6,699 nt of DNA, from the NCBI GenBank assembly GCA_944363745.1, contig CALVVD010000053.1, positions 1 to 6,699 of the forward strand, written 5' to 3'. Positions 1 through 6,610 of the stretch are shown piece after piece. Under the pieces are notes generated by a model. That model did not search any database. It saw only the letters and a list, made by a program, of their open reading frames with translations, and had not been told where the DNA came from. A program made the translations under genes and the position numbers. Positions within the stretch are counted from its first letter, which is position 1. Every line of letters begins with the position of its first letter. This stretch comes from an uncultured Bacilli bacterium. GTDB taxonomy: Bacteria > Bacillota_I > Bacilli_A > RF39 > UBA660.

Positions 1-58
1 TATCTATATCGCTTTGATAAAATGTTCCATCATAATCACTTATTAATATTTTCTTCAT
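1..58 (-). CDS. HAD-superfamily hydrolase, N-terminal fragment (runs off the window)
   Basis: The ATG at 58-56 opens a frame that stays open to the window edge. It gives 19 codons reading MKKILISDYDGTFYQSDID. The DYDGTF stretch (residues 8-13) after a hydrophobic beta strand is HAD motif I (DxDGT): the first Asp is the phosphoenzyme nucleophile and the second is the general acid/base. The Cof-like (IIB) type fits the spacing, but only motif I is visible, so subclass and substrate are unknown. The start lies inside the 3' end of the ASCH gene, overlapping it by 23 nt in another frame. That suggests translational coupling as the last visible gene of the DUF5680-HAD-ASCH operon. The HAD assignment is fairly secure; anything beyond it is not. 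Confidence 0.8.
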   Translation of the reverse strand, partial: MKKILISDYDGTFYQSDID

Positions 59-443
59 AATTCCAAATACCTAACTTTCCTTTAGCAAATATAGGTTTAT
101 CTAATACTTCAATATCTTTTAATATCCAGGCATATCTTCCCAGTCTATAATCACCACAAATAAACTCTAACTTATCTTTCTTAATTCTATCTAAAAACTC
201 TTCATCCATATAAACACAGTCTACTAAATTACATTTACAAATGATTAGTCCAAAGTTTAACTCATTAACATCTACAAGATTCATTAATTCTTTATTATTC
301 TTCCATTCTTTAGGTATTTTAGTAGAACTAGCATGAATATATAATTCTCCTCTATAATTAGTTTTAAAACTTCTAGTTTCTATTTTCTTTTTACCTAATT
401 TTATTAAAGTTGCATATGGCTCTGTTAGACTTAGTACTTTCAC
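36..443 (-). CDS. ASCH (PUA-like fold) domain protein
   Basis: This 135-residue protein is a single ASCH domain, a PUA-like beta barrel thought to bind RNA or nucleotides. The N-terminus matches the family pattern: VLSLTEPYATLI (residues 3-14), then GKKKIETRSF (17-26), then NYRGELYIHAS (29-39). The middle strand LIICKCNLVDCV and the C-terminal KGKLGIWNY are also typical. Family members more often have W-x-P-W where this protein has TEPY. The start is GTG (443-441), preceded by AGGG; no ATG is available in frame nearby. The GTG overlaps the TGA of the upstream HAD gene by four bases (GTGA), so the two are translationally coupled. The stop is TGA at 38-36, inside the next HAD gene. The domain call is solid; the molecular role is unknown. 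Confidence 0.85.
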   Translation of the reverse strand: MKVLSLTEPYATLIKLGKKKIETRSFKTNYRGELYIHASSTKIPKEWKNNKELMNLVDVNELNFGLIICKCNLVDCVYMDEEFLDRIKKDKLEFICGDYRLGRYAWILKDIEVLDKPIFAKGKLGIWNYEENINK

Positions 444-1255
444 TTCATCACCCTATTATATTCAAAATATCTTTCTAAATATCTAATAACACCATCTTCG
501 TCATTAGTATCACATCTGTCATCACAAACGACTTTAACTTCGTCTAAAGCATTACCCATCGCTACACTTAAACCACAGTTGGCAAGCATATCAAGGTCAT
601 TTAAACCATCACCAAAACATATAATATCATTATTATCTATCCCTTTAGCATTAGCGATTTTTTCAATAGCAGTATATTTATTAGTGCCATCATTACCTAT
701 TCTAATCCATTTTTTTGAAGCGAACGAATCTTGCATAACTGAGAAATCTAACTCTGGTAAACTTTCATTTAAAAGTCTTATCATATCATCAATTAATTCT
801 TGGTGTTTTAAATTCATAGTCATATCTATTGTTTCACATGCTAATTTATCTAATTCATCTTCACTTTTAATCATTCGAGCCTGAGAAGTCTCTTCAAAAT
901 ATTCTTTAGAATATCTATTATAATAATTTAGTGTTCCTAAAGCGACAAAATTAATAATATCTTGATTATAAAAAGAACACACTTTCTTAACATTATCTTT
1001 ACTGATAGTTGATTTAAAAAGAAAATCATTATTATCAACATCATAAATTAAAGCTCCATTATTTGTAATTATATAATTAGCAAAATAAGCATCTTCTGTA
1101 GGTAATTTAGCAGCTCTTAGAGTTCTACCTGTGGCAAGAACTATAGTATGTCCATCACTCTTTAAATTATTTAAATATTCTTTAGTCTCCTCACTACATG
1201 TTCCGTCACTTCTTAAAAGTGTTCCATCCATATCCATAACAATCATTTTACTCAT
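440..1255 (-). CDS. Cof-type HAD-IIB family phosphatase
   Basis: This 271-residue protein has the usual length for Cof/YidA-like haloacid dehalogenase phosphatases, cytosolic Mg-dependent enzymes acting on sugar phosphates, nucleotides or FMN-like substrates. All four HAD motifs are present: motif I MDMDGTLL (7-14; nucleophile Asp8, acid/base Asp10), motif II LATGRT (40-45), a motif III Lys in the DGTNKYTAI stretch (Lys193), and motif IV GDGLNDLDML (215-224). The region between motifs II and III is the IIB cap, which sets substrate choice and cannot be read here. The ATG (1255-1253) has AGGAGG nine bases upstream at 1270-1265, overlapping the stop of the DUF5680 gene. The TGA stop overlaps the GTG of the ASCH gene. 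The family call is very secure; the substrate is unknown. Confidence 0.93.
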   Translation of the reverse strand: MSKMIVMDMDGTLLRSDGTCSEETKEYLNNLKSDGHTIVLATGRTLRAAKLPTEDAYFANYIITNNGALIYDVDNNDFLFKSTISKDNVKKVCSFYNQDIINFVALGTLNYYNRYSKEYFEETSQARMIKSEDELDKLACETIDMTMNLKHQELIDDMIRLLNESLPELDFSVMQDSFASKKWIRIGNDGTNKYTAIEKIANAKGIDNNDIICFGDGLNDLDMLANCGLSVAMGNALDEVKVVCDDRCDTNDEDGVIRYLERYFEYNRVMK

Positions 1256-1268
1256 AAACTACATCCTC

Positions 1269-1742
1269 CTATTTAATTATACCTCCATGGCATTTTAATT
1301 CATATATTAGCTTTTTATCTTTATATATTTGTTCAGTACCTACAAAGTTTTCCATATCTCCATCTACATTAAAAATATAAAGATAATCTTCATTTATAAA
1401 TTCTTTAGGCCCTCTAACAGGAATGACTTCCTTATCTTCTCCTACTTTCATAAGAGCGACTCTTAATACTTTATCCATCACTTCTTCAGTTAAACTATCA
1501 TCTATTGTAACTCCATAATAATTCATACCCCAAAGAATATTATCATTATAATAAACTACTTCTTCGCCCATAAATTTAACTCCACCAAAATAAGTATCAT
1601 GATAAGTAAGGTGACCATCTGTAAACTCATAATCTTTTGCCTTTAATCTGCTAGATAAGACTTTAGGGGCATTGCTATTAGCATAAGTACTCTTCTTTGC
1701 TTTCACTAAAAACTTTAGAAATTCTTTGTTATTTATATCCAT
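1269..1742 (-). CDS. DUF5680 domain protein
   Basis: This 157-residue protein is one DUF5680 domain, a family found alone or fused behind HTH regulators; its function is not established. Recognisable family features are the opening FLKFLVKAKKSTYA (8-21), TYHDTYFGG (46-54), FMGEEVVYY (58-66 region) and WGMNYYG (71-77). The tail contains RGP and a YLYIFNVDGD segment. No membrane segment or signal peptide is visible. The ATG (1742-1740) has GGAG at 1757-1754, 11 bases upstream. It is the first gene of a tight operon (13 nt to the HAD gene). It follows a 188-nt leader with a promoter, a short leader ORF and an intrinsic terminator, so its expression is probably controlled by attenuation (inference). 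The Trp codon is TGG, consistent with TGA as stop. Confidence 0.8.
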   Translation of the reverse strand: MDINNKEFLKFLVKAKKSTYANSNAPKVLSSRLKAKDYEFTDGHLTYHDTYFGGVKFMGEEVVYYNDNILWGMNYYGVTIDDSLTEEVMDKVLRVALMKVGEDKEVIPVRGPKEFINEDYLYIFNVDGDMENFVGTEQIYKDKKLIYELKCHGGIIK

Positions 1743-1773
1743 ATTTTATTAATCTCCTTTAATTATTAAATAT

Positions 1774-1800
1774 AAAAAGGCTAGCCATTTTTGACTAACC
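1774..1800 (-). terminator. Intrinsic terminator/attenuator ahead of the DUF5680 gene
   Basis: On the minus strand GGTTAGTC (1800-1793) pairs with GGCTAGCC (1786-1779). This gives an eight-pair stem with two G-T wobbles and the six-base loop AAAAAT, followed directly by five Ts (1778-1774) and more A/T. It sits between the promoter at 1884-1913 and the DUF5680 start at 1742. It therefore cannot be the end of a long gene and most likely acts as an attenuator in the leader RNA. The plus-strand reading lacks a proper T run. Confidence 0.72.
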
Positions 1801-1855
1801 TTGTAAAATGTCTAACGACACCTGTCATAGTATAATATCTTGCGATATTGTACAA
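1801..1855 (-). promoter_or_regulatory. Structured leader RNA: two hairpins and a possible closing stem
   Basis: On the minus strand there is a perfect hairpin, AATATC-GCAA-GATATT (1849-1834), with a GNRA-type loop. A second hairpin, AGGTGTC-GTTA-GACATTT (1823-1806), contains two wobble pairs. TTGTA (1855-1851) can pair with TACAA (1805-1801) to close both into a three-way junction. The short leader ORF covers the same bases, and its TAG lies at the loop edge of the second hairpin. The fold is compatible with either ribosome-dependent attenuation or a ligand-binding RNA. I do not recognise a known riboswitch class, and the short stems could be partly chance in AT-rich DNA. Confidence 0.45.
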
Positions 1856-1865
1856 TAAAAAGCAT
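1812..1865 (-). CDS. Putative 17-residue leader peptide
   Basis: The ATG at 1865-1863 is preceded by AGGAG (1875-1871) with a five-base gap, a good ribosome binding site. The frame runs 17 codons, MLFIVQYRKILYYDRCR, to a TAG at 1814-1812. It begins only about a dozen bases after the predicted transcription start. Its stop lies 11 bases before the 5' arm of the terminator, so a ribosome held near the end of the ORF would cover or border that arm. It overlaps both leader hairpins. This architecture is known from attenuators of ribosome-targeting antibiotic resistance genes and amino-acid operons. The peptide has three Tyr and three Arg but no long run of one amino acid. Translation and function are inferred. 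Confidence 0.5.
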   Translation of the reverse strand: MLFIVQYRKILYYDRCR

Positions 1866-1883
1866 TTCTGCTCCTGTACTTAT

Positions 1884-1913
1884 ATACTACACTAAATATT
1901 ATGTATTAGTCAA
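1884..1913 (-). promoter_or_regulatory. Sigma-A type promoter for the leader and DUF5680 operon
   Basis: On the minus strand a -35 box TTGACT (1913-1908) is followed after 18 bases by TAGTAT (1889-1884). A TG dinucleotide lies just upstream of the -10 region and more TATA sequence just downstream. The predicted start of transcription is near 1877, directly before the leader peptide ribosome binding site. The nearest upstream gene end is the PemK stop at 1931, with no terminator in between, so read-through from rluD could also enter the leader. Confidence 0.68.
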
Positions 1914-1930
1914 GAGTTTTTATTCATTTT

Positions 1931-2407
1931 TTAACTATATATTGTATATTCATTTATAATAGCTCTATCTATTTGTTTTAATATCTCAGAAGGAATTCTT
2001 ATGTTTGATAAATAATCGTATTCGTTTATATATTTACATATAGATAGTTTACTTATTGTCTTTAGATGGTCTATACAAGCATATGTAATTGTATTTTTTC
2101 GTTTTTCATAAAACTTTATGCAAGAACTTATTTCTTTCTTCTTTTTCTTATCAGTAGTTTTTTTTAGTAATTCTTTTAGTTTATTTATTTCTGTTTCTGA
2201 ATAAAGTATATTTCCAATATTAATATTTTTCAAATGCTTTTTAGATGTTAAAGGAATAACATGAAGAGTCGGAGACATCATAGTATCTCTTTTTGAAAGC
2301 ACTATTGCAAAATGATCTCCTGAAAATTCACTACCTATGTTAACACCAAACTTAACTCTTACAATATTCATCATAACATCAATTGGATAAGTTATATCGG
2401 ACTGCAT
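1931..2407 (-). CDS. PemK/MazF-family toxin domain, chimeric and probably remnant
   Basis: This is a 158-residue open frame. From about residue 14 (IVRVKFGVNIGSEFSGDHFA) it matches the first strands of PemK/MazF endoribonuclease toxins. It continues with VIPLTSKK (the 'PLTS' strand), a Lys-rich helical insert around residues 70-105 (KKTTDKKKKKE) seen in a Firmicutes subgroup, and a C-terminal TYACIDHLKTISK and ILKQIDRAI. The family cleaves mRNA and is paired with an antitoxin; none is visible here. Residues 1-12 (ending YPIDVM) do not belong to PemK. They continue an upstream frame from a different protein, interrupted by TGA at 2476-2474. No good ribosome binding site precedes the ATG at 2407, nor the internal ATGs at 2374 and 2371. 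The domain may therefore be poorly expressed or dead. Confidence 0.68.
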   Translation of the reverse strand: MQSDITYPIDVMMNIVRVKFGVNIGSEFSGDHFAIVLSKRDTMMSPTLHVIPLTSKKHLKNINIGNILYSETEINKLKELLKKTTDKKKKKEISSCIKFYEKRKNTITYACIDHLKTISKLSICKYINEYDYLSNIRIPSEILKQIDRAIINEYTIYS

Positions 2408-2632
2408 AACTCTATCATATTGTGATTTATACTTTACTGGATTATTTATAACATCAAGAGGATTTAAAACATATCACTCATTATTCCAGTTCCAAAAAGG
2501 AATATCAAAATGCCATTCTAGTATTTCAATACTAATTTCTTGTTCAGGATAGTCAAGTTTCCAAACATCTTTCTCATTCCAATCAAAATCAAAACCATAC
2601 TCTAAAACACTCTTAGGAATTTCTTTATTCAT
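2372..2632 (-). pseudogene. N-terminal remnant of a Trp-rich ParB/Srx-like hypothetical protein with an in-frame TGA
   Basis: The ATG at 2632-2630 opens a frame beginning MNKEIPKSVLEYGFDFDWNE, with WHFDIPFWNW at residues 40-49. A TGA stands at codon 53 (2476-2474). The same frame then continues YVLNPLDVINNPVKY and QSDITYPIDVM without another stop, straight into the PemK domain. From memory, this resembles a family of hypothetical proteins whose 'ADLSYPIDIM' segment is followed by a ParB-like 'LDGLHRL' motif; that last part is missing here. Five Trp codons before the stop are all TGG, so the TGA (at a place where Trp-Tyr would fit) looks like a nonsense mutation and not recoding. The start overlaps the end of rluD by eight bases, with GGAG ten bases upstream. 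The pseudogene status is well supported; the family name is less so. Confidence 0.6.
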
Positions 2633-3524
2633 CTTCTTCATTCTCCAAACTCTTTAAATAATCTAAGAACTCACGAGGTGGTTCCTGTTCAAAATATAAC
2701 TCTTTACCTGTAATAGGATGGATAAATCTAATACTCTTAGAGTGTAACATTTGTCCAAACTCCGTTGTATTTTTATGATTACCATATAAAGGATCATTAG
2801 TAACAGGATGTTTAATGTAATTAAGATGTACTCTTATCTGATGAGTTCTACCTGTTTCTAAGATACATTCTATTAAGGTATTATTCTTAAATCTTTTTAA
2901 TACTCTAAAATTAGTTATCGCTTCTTTACTATTATGAGCGGTTACGGCCATCTTTTGTCTATTAACTTCATCTCTTCCAATAGGAGCATCAATTGTTCCT
3001 GTCTCATGAAGTATAACTCCATCTACTATGGCAAGATAGTGTCTTTCTATCTCTTTATTTTTTATCATATCACTAAGTAATTCCATAGTTTTAGGATCTT
3101 TGGCAACTACCATTAAGCCACTTGTATCTTTATCAAGACGGTGAACAATACCTGGTCTAAAGGTGCCATCACTACTTACTTTAGAGTGATAAATAAGAGC
3201 ATTAACTAAAGTATCAGTAACATGACCTGGTGCCGGATGCACAACTAGACCACTTGCTTTATTAATAATCATTAAATATTCATCTTCATAAACAATATCA
3301 AGAGGAATATTAGTAGGCTGTAATTCGTCTAGATTTATATTTTCATCAAGACTTACTTCAATAACATCTCCTAATTTTACTTTATAACTAGCACTTTTCT
3401 CTTTACCATTAACTAATACTTTATTATCACTTATAAGCTTAGCTACTCTACTTCTTGATAAATCGCTGTTTAATGCAATATAACTATCAAGTCTACTTCC
3501 TTCATCATTTACTTCTAACTTCAT
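2625..3524 (-). CDS. rluD: RluA/RluD-family ribosomal large-subunit pseudouridine synthase
   Basis: This 299-residue enzyme isomerises uridine to pseudouridine in RNA; RluD-type members act on helix 69 of 23S rRNA. An S4 RNA-binding domain occupies about residues 10-60 (RLDSYIALNSDLSRSRVAKL, then VLVNGK). The catalytic domain shows VVHPAPGH (94-101), the signature GIVHRLDKDTSG (125-136) with the catalytic Asp131, and LETGRTHQIRVHL followed by HPVTNDPLYG. Length and order are normal for the family. The ATG (3524-3522) has GAGG eight bases upstream. The gene overlaps lspA by 20 nt; the lspA-rluD pair is also known from Bacillus subtilis (lspA-ylyB), which supports the call. The rluA-family sub-assignment (rluD against other paralogues) rests on context and the S4 domain. 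No Trp residue is present. Confidence 0.9.
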   Translation of the reverse strand: MKLEVNDEGSRLDSYIALNSDLSRSRVAKLISDNKVLVNGKEKSASYKVKLGDVIEVSLDENINLDELQPTNIPLDIVYEDEYLMIINKASGLVVHPAPGHVTDTLVNALIYHSKVSSDGTFRPGIVHRLDKDTSGLMVVAKDPKTMELLSDMIKNKEIERHYLAIVDGVILHETGTIDAPIGRDEVNRQKMAVTAHNSKEAITNFRVLKRFKNNTLIECILETGRTHQIRVHLNYIKHPVTNDPLYGNHKNTTEFGQMLHSKSIRFIHPITGKELYFEQEPPREFLDYLKSLENEEDE

Positions 3525-3984
3525 TTTTTCTTCCTCTTTCTTTTAATATTTCTTTAATTAAAACAATAACTATTCCTACAACTATTAGTATATCAGCTAA
3601 ATTAAAGATAGGATAGTTAAAACCAAATATTTTAAAAGATAAATAGTCTATAATATAGCCATCTACTAATCTATCTATAAAATTACCTAAAAGGCCACTA
3701 AGGACTAAGGAATATCCTATAGAAAGAGTTCTATCATCTATATTTTTTATTAATTCATATAAAATAAAGAATAAACACACTAAAGAAATAATTATTAAAA
3801 AATAAGTTCTACTAGCAAATAAAGAAAATGCTGCTCCATCATTTAAAACATATTTCAAAGAAAAGAAATTAGGTAATACTATAATATTTGTTAGAGAACT
3901 TGAAACTAAATACTTTATTCCTAAATCAAATCCTACTAATAAACAAATTAATATAATAATAAATATAACTCTACTCTTCTTCAT
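3505..3984 (-). CDS. lspA: Lipoprotein signal peptidase (signal peptidase II)
   Basis: This 159-residue inner-membrane aspartyl protease removes signal peptides from diacylglyceryl-modified prolipoproteins. There are four hydrophobic segments: about 6-26, 61-80, 88-105 and 129-147. Conserved marks are Asp20 in segment 1, NDGAAFSLF (48-56), GNFIDR (100-105) with YIIDYLSF after it, and FNLADI (127-132). By alignment from memory with characterised LspA proteins, the catalytic pair is Asp113 and Asp131. The ATG (3984-3982) follows AAGGAG with a five-base gap. It overlaps the 3' end of dnaE by 14 nt and its own TGA lies 20 nt inside rluD, so the three genes are translationally linked. A basic C-terminal tail (KERGRKNEVRSK) would face the cytoplasm. 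The gene is complete and looks functional. Confidence 0.95.
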   Translation of the reverse strand: MKKSRVIFIIILICLLVGFDLGIKYLVSSSLTNIIVLPNFFSLKYVLNDGAAFSLFASRTYFLIIISLVCLFFILYELIKNIDDRTLSIGYSLVLSGLLGNFIDRLVDGYIIDYLSFKIFGFNYPIFNLADILIVVGIVIVLIKEILKERGRKNEVRSK

Positions 3985-6610
3985 TGTTTCTCCTTATATA
4001 TTCTACTTTGTTAACAATTAACTGTAACTCATCAAATCTCTTTTCGACTGTTCCTCTTAATCTACAAATATCCCCTTTACTAATATTTAAATTAGTTTTA
4101 TATACTCTTGGAAAGAAAATAAAATCTATAGTGCCAGTCTCATCACTAGCAGTTACAAAAGCCATATCTTCATTTTTCTTTGTCTTAATTGCTTTTACTT
4201 TTTCTACCATTACTAACGTACTAACTATTTTATTAAAGTATTTAGATAAATCTATTATTTTAATTGTATCTTGATACTTGCTTCTATAACTAGTTACGGG
4301 ATGATTACTAATATAAAAGCCAAAACAATCTAATTCTTGTTCTAATAAAACAGCTTCACTAAACTCTTTAGTCTTAACAATTTCTGGTTTTAAGACGAGA
4401 CTTTCATCTAAATCTATAGTTAATTCTCCATAATTATATAAGCTATCTAAATTAGTAATTAAAGTCTTTTTATTATAACCAAAACTACTAAAAGCATCTG
4501 CTATTATTAAAGTCTCTATTTGTTTTTTGGTAACTTTAGAATTTACTAATTTTTTAAAAGCATCATATATATTTAGAAATTCTCCATCACTTCTAGCATT
4601 TAAGATATTACTAGAAACATTTATACCTATTCCTTTAATAGTGGAGAAAGGAAAGATAATGTTATTGTTTTTTATAACAAATTTATCAGTACTAAGATTA
4701 ATATTTGGTTTTAAGACATTTATATTACATGCTCTAATTTCATTTAGGTATTCTTTTAATTTAGAACTAACAGAAATAACATTTGTAAGTAAATTAGCAT
4801 AAAACTCTAATTTATAATGGACTTTTAAATAAGCCATTTTATAAGCGACAAGAGAATATGCTACAGCATGAGATTTATTAAAACCATACCCTGCAAATTT
4901 AAGAATACTTGCAAATAATGTTTTAGCCGTATTAATATCATGCCCTAATTTAGTCGCTTTTTCTATGAATTTAGCTTCTTCATTTTTTAAAACATCTACT
5001 TTTTTCTTACTAATCGCTCGTCTTAAAATATCTGCTTCTCCTAAGCTATAACCTGCATAATAATTTGCTACTAACATTATCTGCTCTTGATATATCATAA
5101 TACCATAAGTATCTTTTAATATAGGTTCAAGAACTTTATCTTGATAGATTACTTTTTCTTTTCCTTCTTTTCTTCTAATATATAAATCAATATTTTCAGC
5201 AGGTCCTGGTCTAAATAAAGCGATCGCTGCTACTAAATCATTAAAATTAGTTGGTTTAAGTTTTTTTAAGAAGTTTCTCATGCCACTAGATTCAAATTGA
5301 AAGATACCACTAGTATCTCCTCTTGCAAATAGATTATAGACATTATTATCATCTAAAGGAATATTATTAAAGTCTATCTTAATATTTTTATTTTTATAAA
5401 TCATAAAGATTACATTCATAATAATAGTAAGATTTCTAATACCAAGAAAGTCCATCTTTAAAAGTCCTAATTCTTCTAGGTAATTCATAGAATAACCAGT
5501 TAAGTACATATCATCACTTTTAGTTAAAGGAATAACTTCATCTAAGTCTTTTTTACACATGACAATACCTGCAGCATGAGTACCAATTTGTCTTGGAAAT
5601 CCTTCTAATTTAGAAGCAATTAAATATACTTTTTTTAAGGACTCATCACTTAGAATATATTCTTTAAATTTTATATTTTCTAGGTAAAATTCTTCTAGTT
5701 TTTTATGAGACATACCTGGTAAAAAATTAGTTAATTTATCTATTTTATATAAAGGAATATTTAAAACTCTTCCTACATCTCTTAAGACTTGTTTACAAGC
5801 TAAGGTAGAAAAAGTAACGATACCTGCTACTCTTTTATTACCATATTTATTAGTAACATAATTAATAATATCATCACGATAAATATCTGGTATATCAGTA
5901 TCTATATCAGGCATAGTCTTTCTTTCTTTATTTAAAAATCTTTCAAATAAAAGATTATATTTTAAAGGATCTATTTCTGTAATACCTAAAGAATATGCTA
6001 CTAAACTACCAGCAGCACTACCCCTACCAGGTCCTACTAATATTCCTTTTTTCTTAGCATAACAAATAAAATCATAAACAACAAGGAAGTAGTTAGCAAA
6101 ACCTAATTCATTAATAACATCTAACTCATAGATAAGTCTATCTAAATATATTTTAGTTACATTACCATTTAATCTTTTAGTTAGTCCTTTTTTAGATAAA
6201 GCTTCTAAATAGTCAAAACTACTCATATTATTAGGGCAATCATATAAAGGAAGTAATAATTCTCTTTTAGGAAATTCTAAATTACAATCATCTACTATTT
6301 TTATAGTATTTATTAGTCCTATATTATCATAAGTATTAATAACATCTAATGTATTTAATTCTTTATTATCAACATCATAATTTATATTATCATTAATAGT
6401 CTTACCAGCATCAATTAAATATAGATATTTTAAATAATCACTATCTTTTTTCTCTTTATATAAGCAAGGCTTTAAATAAACAATATCTTTAGTAATAAGT
6501 AAAGCTTCTTCCTCTTCTAATTTACTACTAAAACCAAGATATATATATTTAATATCATTTCTATATTTCTTATAAAATTCATTTAAAATTCCACATTGAT
6601 GAAATAATGT
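3971..6610 (-). CDS. dnaE: DNA polymerase III alpha subunit, DnaE type, 5'-truncated
   Basis: A C-family replicative DNA polymerase. The first ATG in the frame is at 6226, but homology clearly continues upstream for about 128 codons (for example NEFYKKYRNDIKY, LLITKDIVYLK, YLYLIDAGKTI, EFPKRELLLPLYDC). So 6226 is not the true start. Numbering from 6226: GPGRGSAAGS (65-74), MPDIDTD with catalytic Asp109 and Asp111, RQIGTHAAG (212-220), KMDFLG with the third catalytic Asp259, QFESSGMR and FRPGP, IYQEQIM, and FAGYGFNKSHAVAYS (fingers). These are followed by a helix-hairpin-helix region and a C-terminal OB fold (TLVMVEKVKAI, FVTASDETGTIDFIFFP). About 879 residues remain. Roughly the first 200, most of the PHP domain, are missing. 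The frame ends upstream at a TGA (6613-6611) where the sequence changes character. The stop TAG overlaps lspA. There is no Trp in the whole frame. Confidence 0.92.
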   Translation of the reverse strand, partial: TLFHQCGILNEFYKKYRNDIKYIYLGFSSKLEEEEALLITKDIVYLKPCLYKEKKDSDYLKYLYLIDAGKTINDNINYDVDNKELNTLDVINTYDNIGLINTIKIVDDCNLEFPKRELLLPLYDCPNNMSSFDYLEALSKKGLTKRLNGNVTKIYLDRLIYELDVINELGFANYFLVVYDFICYAKKKGILVGPGRGSAAGSLVAYSLGITEIDPLKYNLLFERFLNKERKTMPDIDTDIPDIYRDDIINYVTNKYGNKRVAGIVTFSTLACKQVLRDVGRVLNIPLYKIDKLTNFLPGMSHKKLEEFYLENIKFKEYILSDESLKKVYLIASKLEGFPRQIGTHAAGIVMCKKDLDEVIPLTKSDDMYLTGYSMNYLEELGLLKMDFLGIRNLTIIMNVIFMIYKNKNIKIDFNNIPLDDNNVYNLFARGDTSGIFQFESSGMRNFLKKLKPTNFNDLVAAIALFRPGPAENIDLYIRRKEGKEKVIYQDKVLEPILKDTYGIMIYQEQIMLVANYYAGYSLGEADILRRAISKKKVDVLKNEEAKFIEKATKLGHDINTAKTLFASILKFAGYGFNKSHAVAYSLVAYKMAYLKVHYKLEFYANLLTNVISVSSKLKEYLNEIRACNINVLKPNINLSTDKFVIKNNNIIFPFSTIKGIGINVSSNILNARSDGEFLNIYDAFKKLVNSKVTKKQIETLIIADAFSSFGYNKKTLITNLDSLYNYGELTIDLDESLVLKPEIVKTKEFSEAVLLEQELDCFGFYISNHPVTSYRSKYQDTIKIIDLSKYFNKIVSTLVMVEKVKAIKTKKNEDMAFVTASDETGTIDFIFFPRVYKTNLNISKGDICRLRGTVEKRFDELQLIVNKVEYIRRNNEEE

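Noticed and set aside
579..884. Plus-strand open frame opposite the Cof-type HAD gene
   Set aside because: Antisense shadow of a clear HAD coding region; no ribosome binding site or family resemblance.
1743..1930. A known riboswitch class upstream of the DUF5680 gene
   Set aside because: I compared by eye with purine, preQ1, c-di-GMP, guanidine, fluoride, THF and ZTP signatures and saw none. A leader ORF with an attenuator explains the stretch better.
2474..2476. TGA read as Trp (genetic code 4)
   Set aside because: Genes at 36, 440 and 3505 end in TGA at sensible positions, and all Trp codons in the intact genes are TGG.
3984..4274. Plus-strand open frame opposite the 3' end of dnaE
   Set aside because: Antisense shadow of the OB-fold region; its hydrophobic look comes from reverse-reading AT-rich codons.
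4527..4802. Plus-strand open frame inside dnaE
   Set aside because: Antisense shadow of conserved polymerase sequence; no start signals.
6224..6226. ATG at 6226 as the start of dnaE
   Set aside because: The in-frame codons upstream to 6610 encode recognisable DnaE sequence leading into the palm domain, so this ATG is internal.
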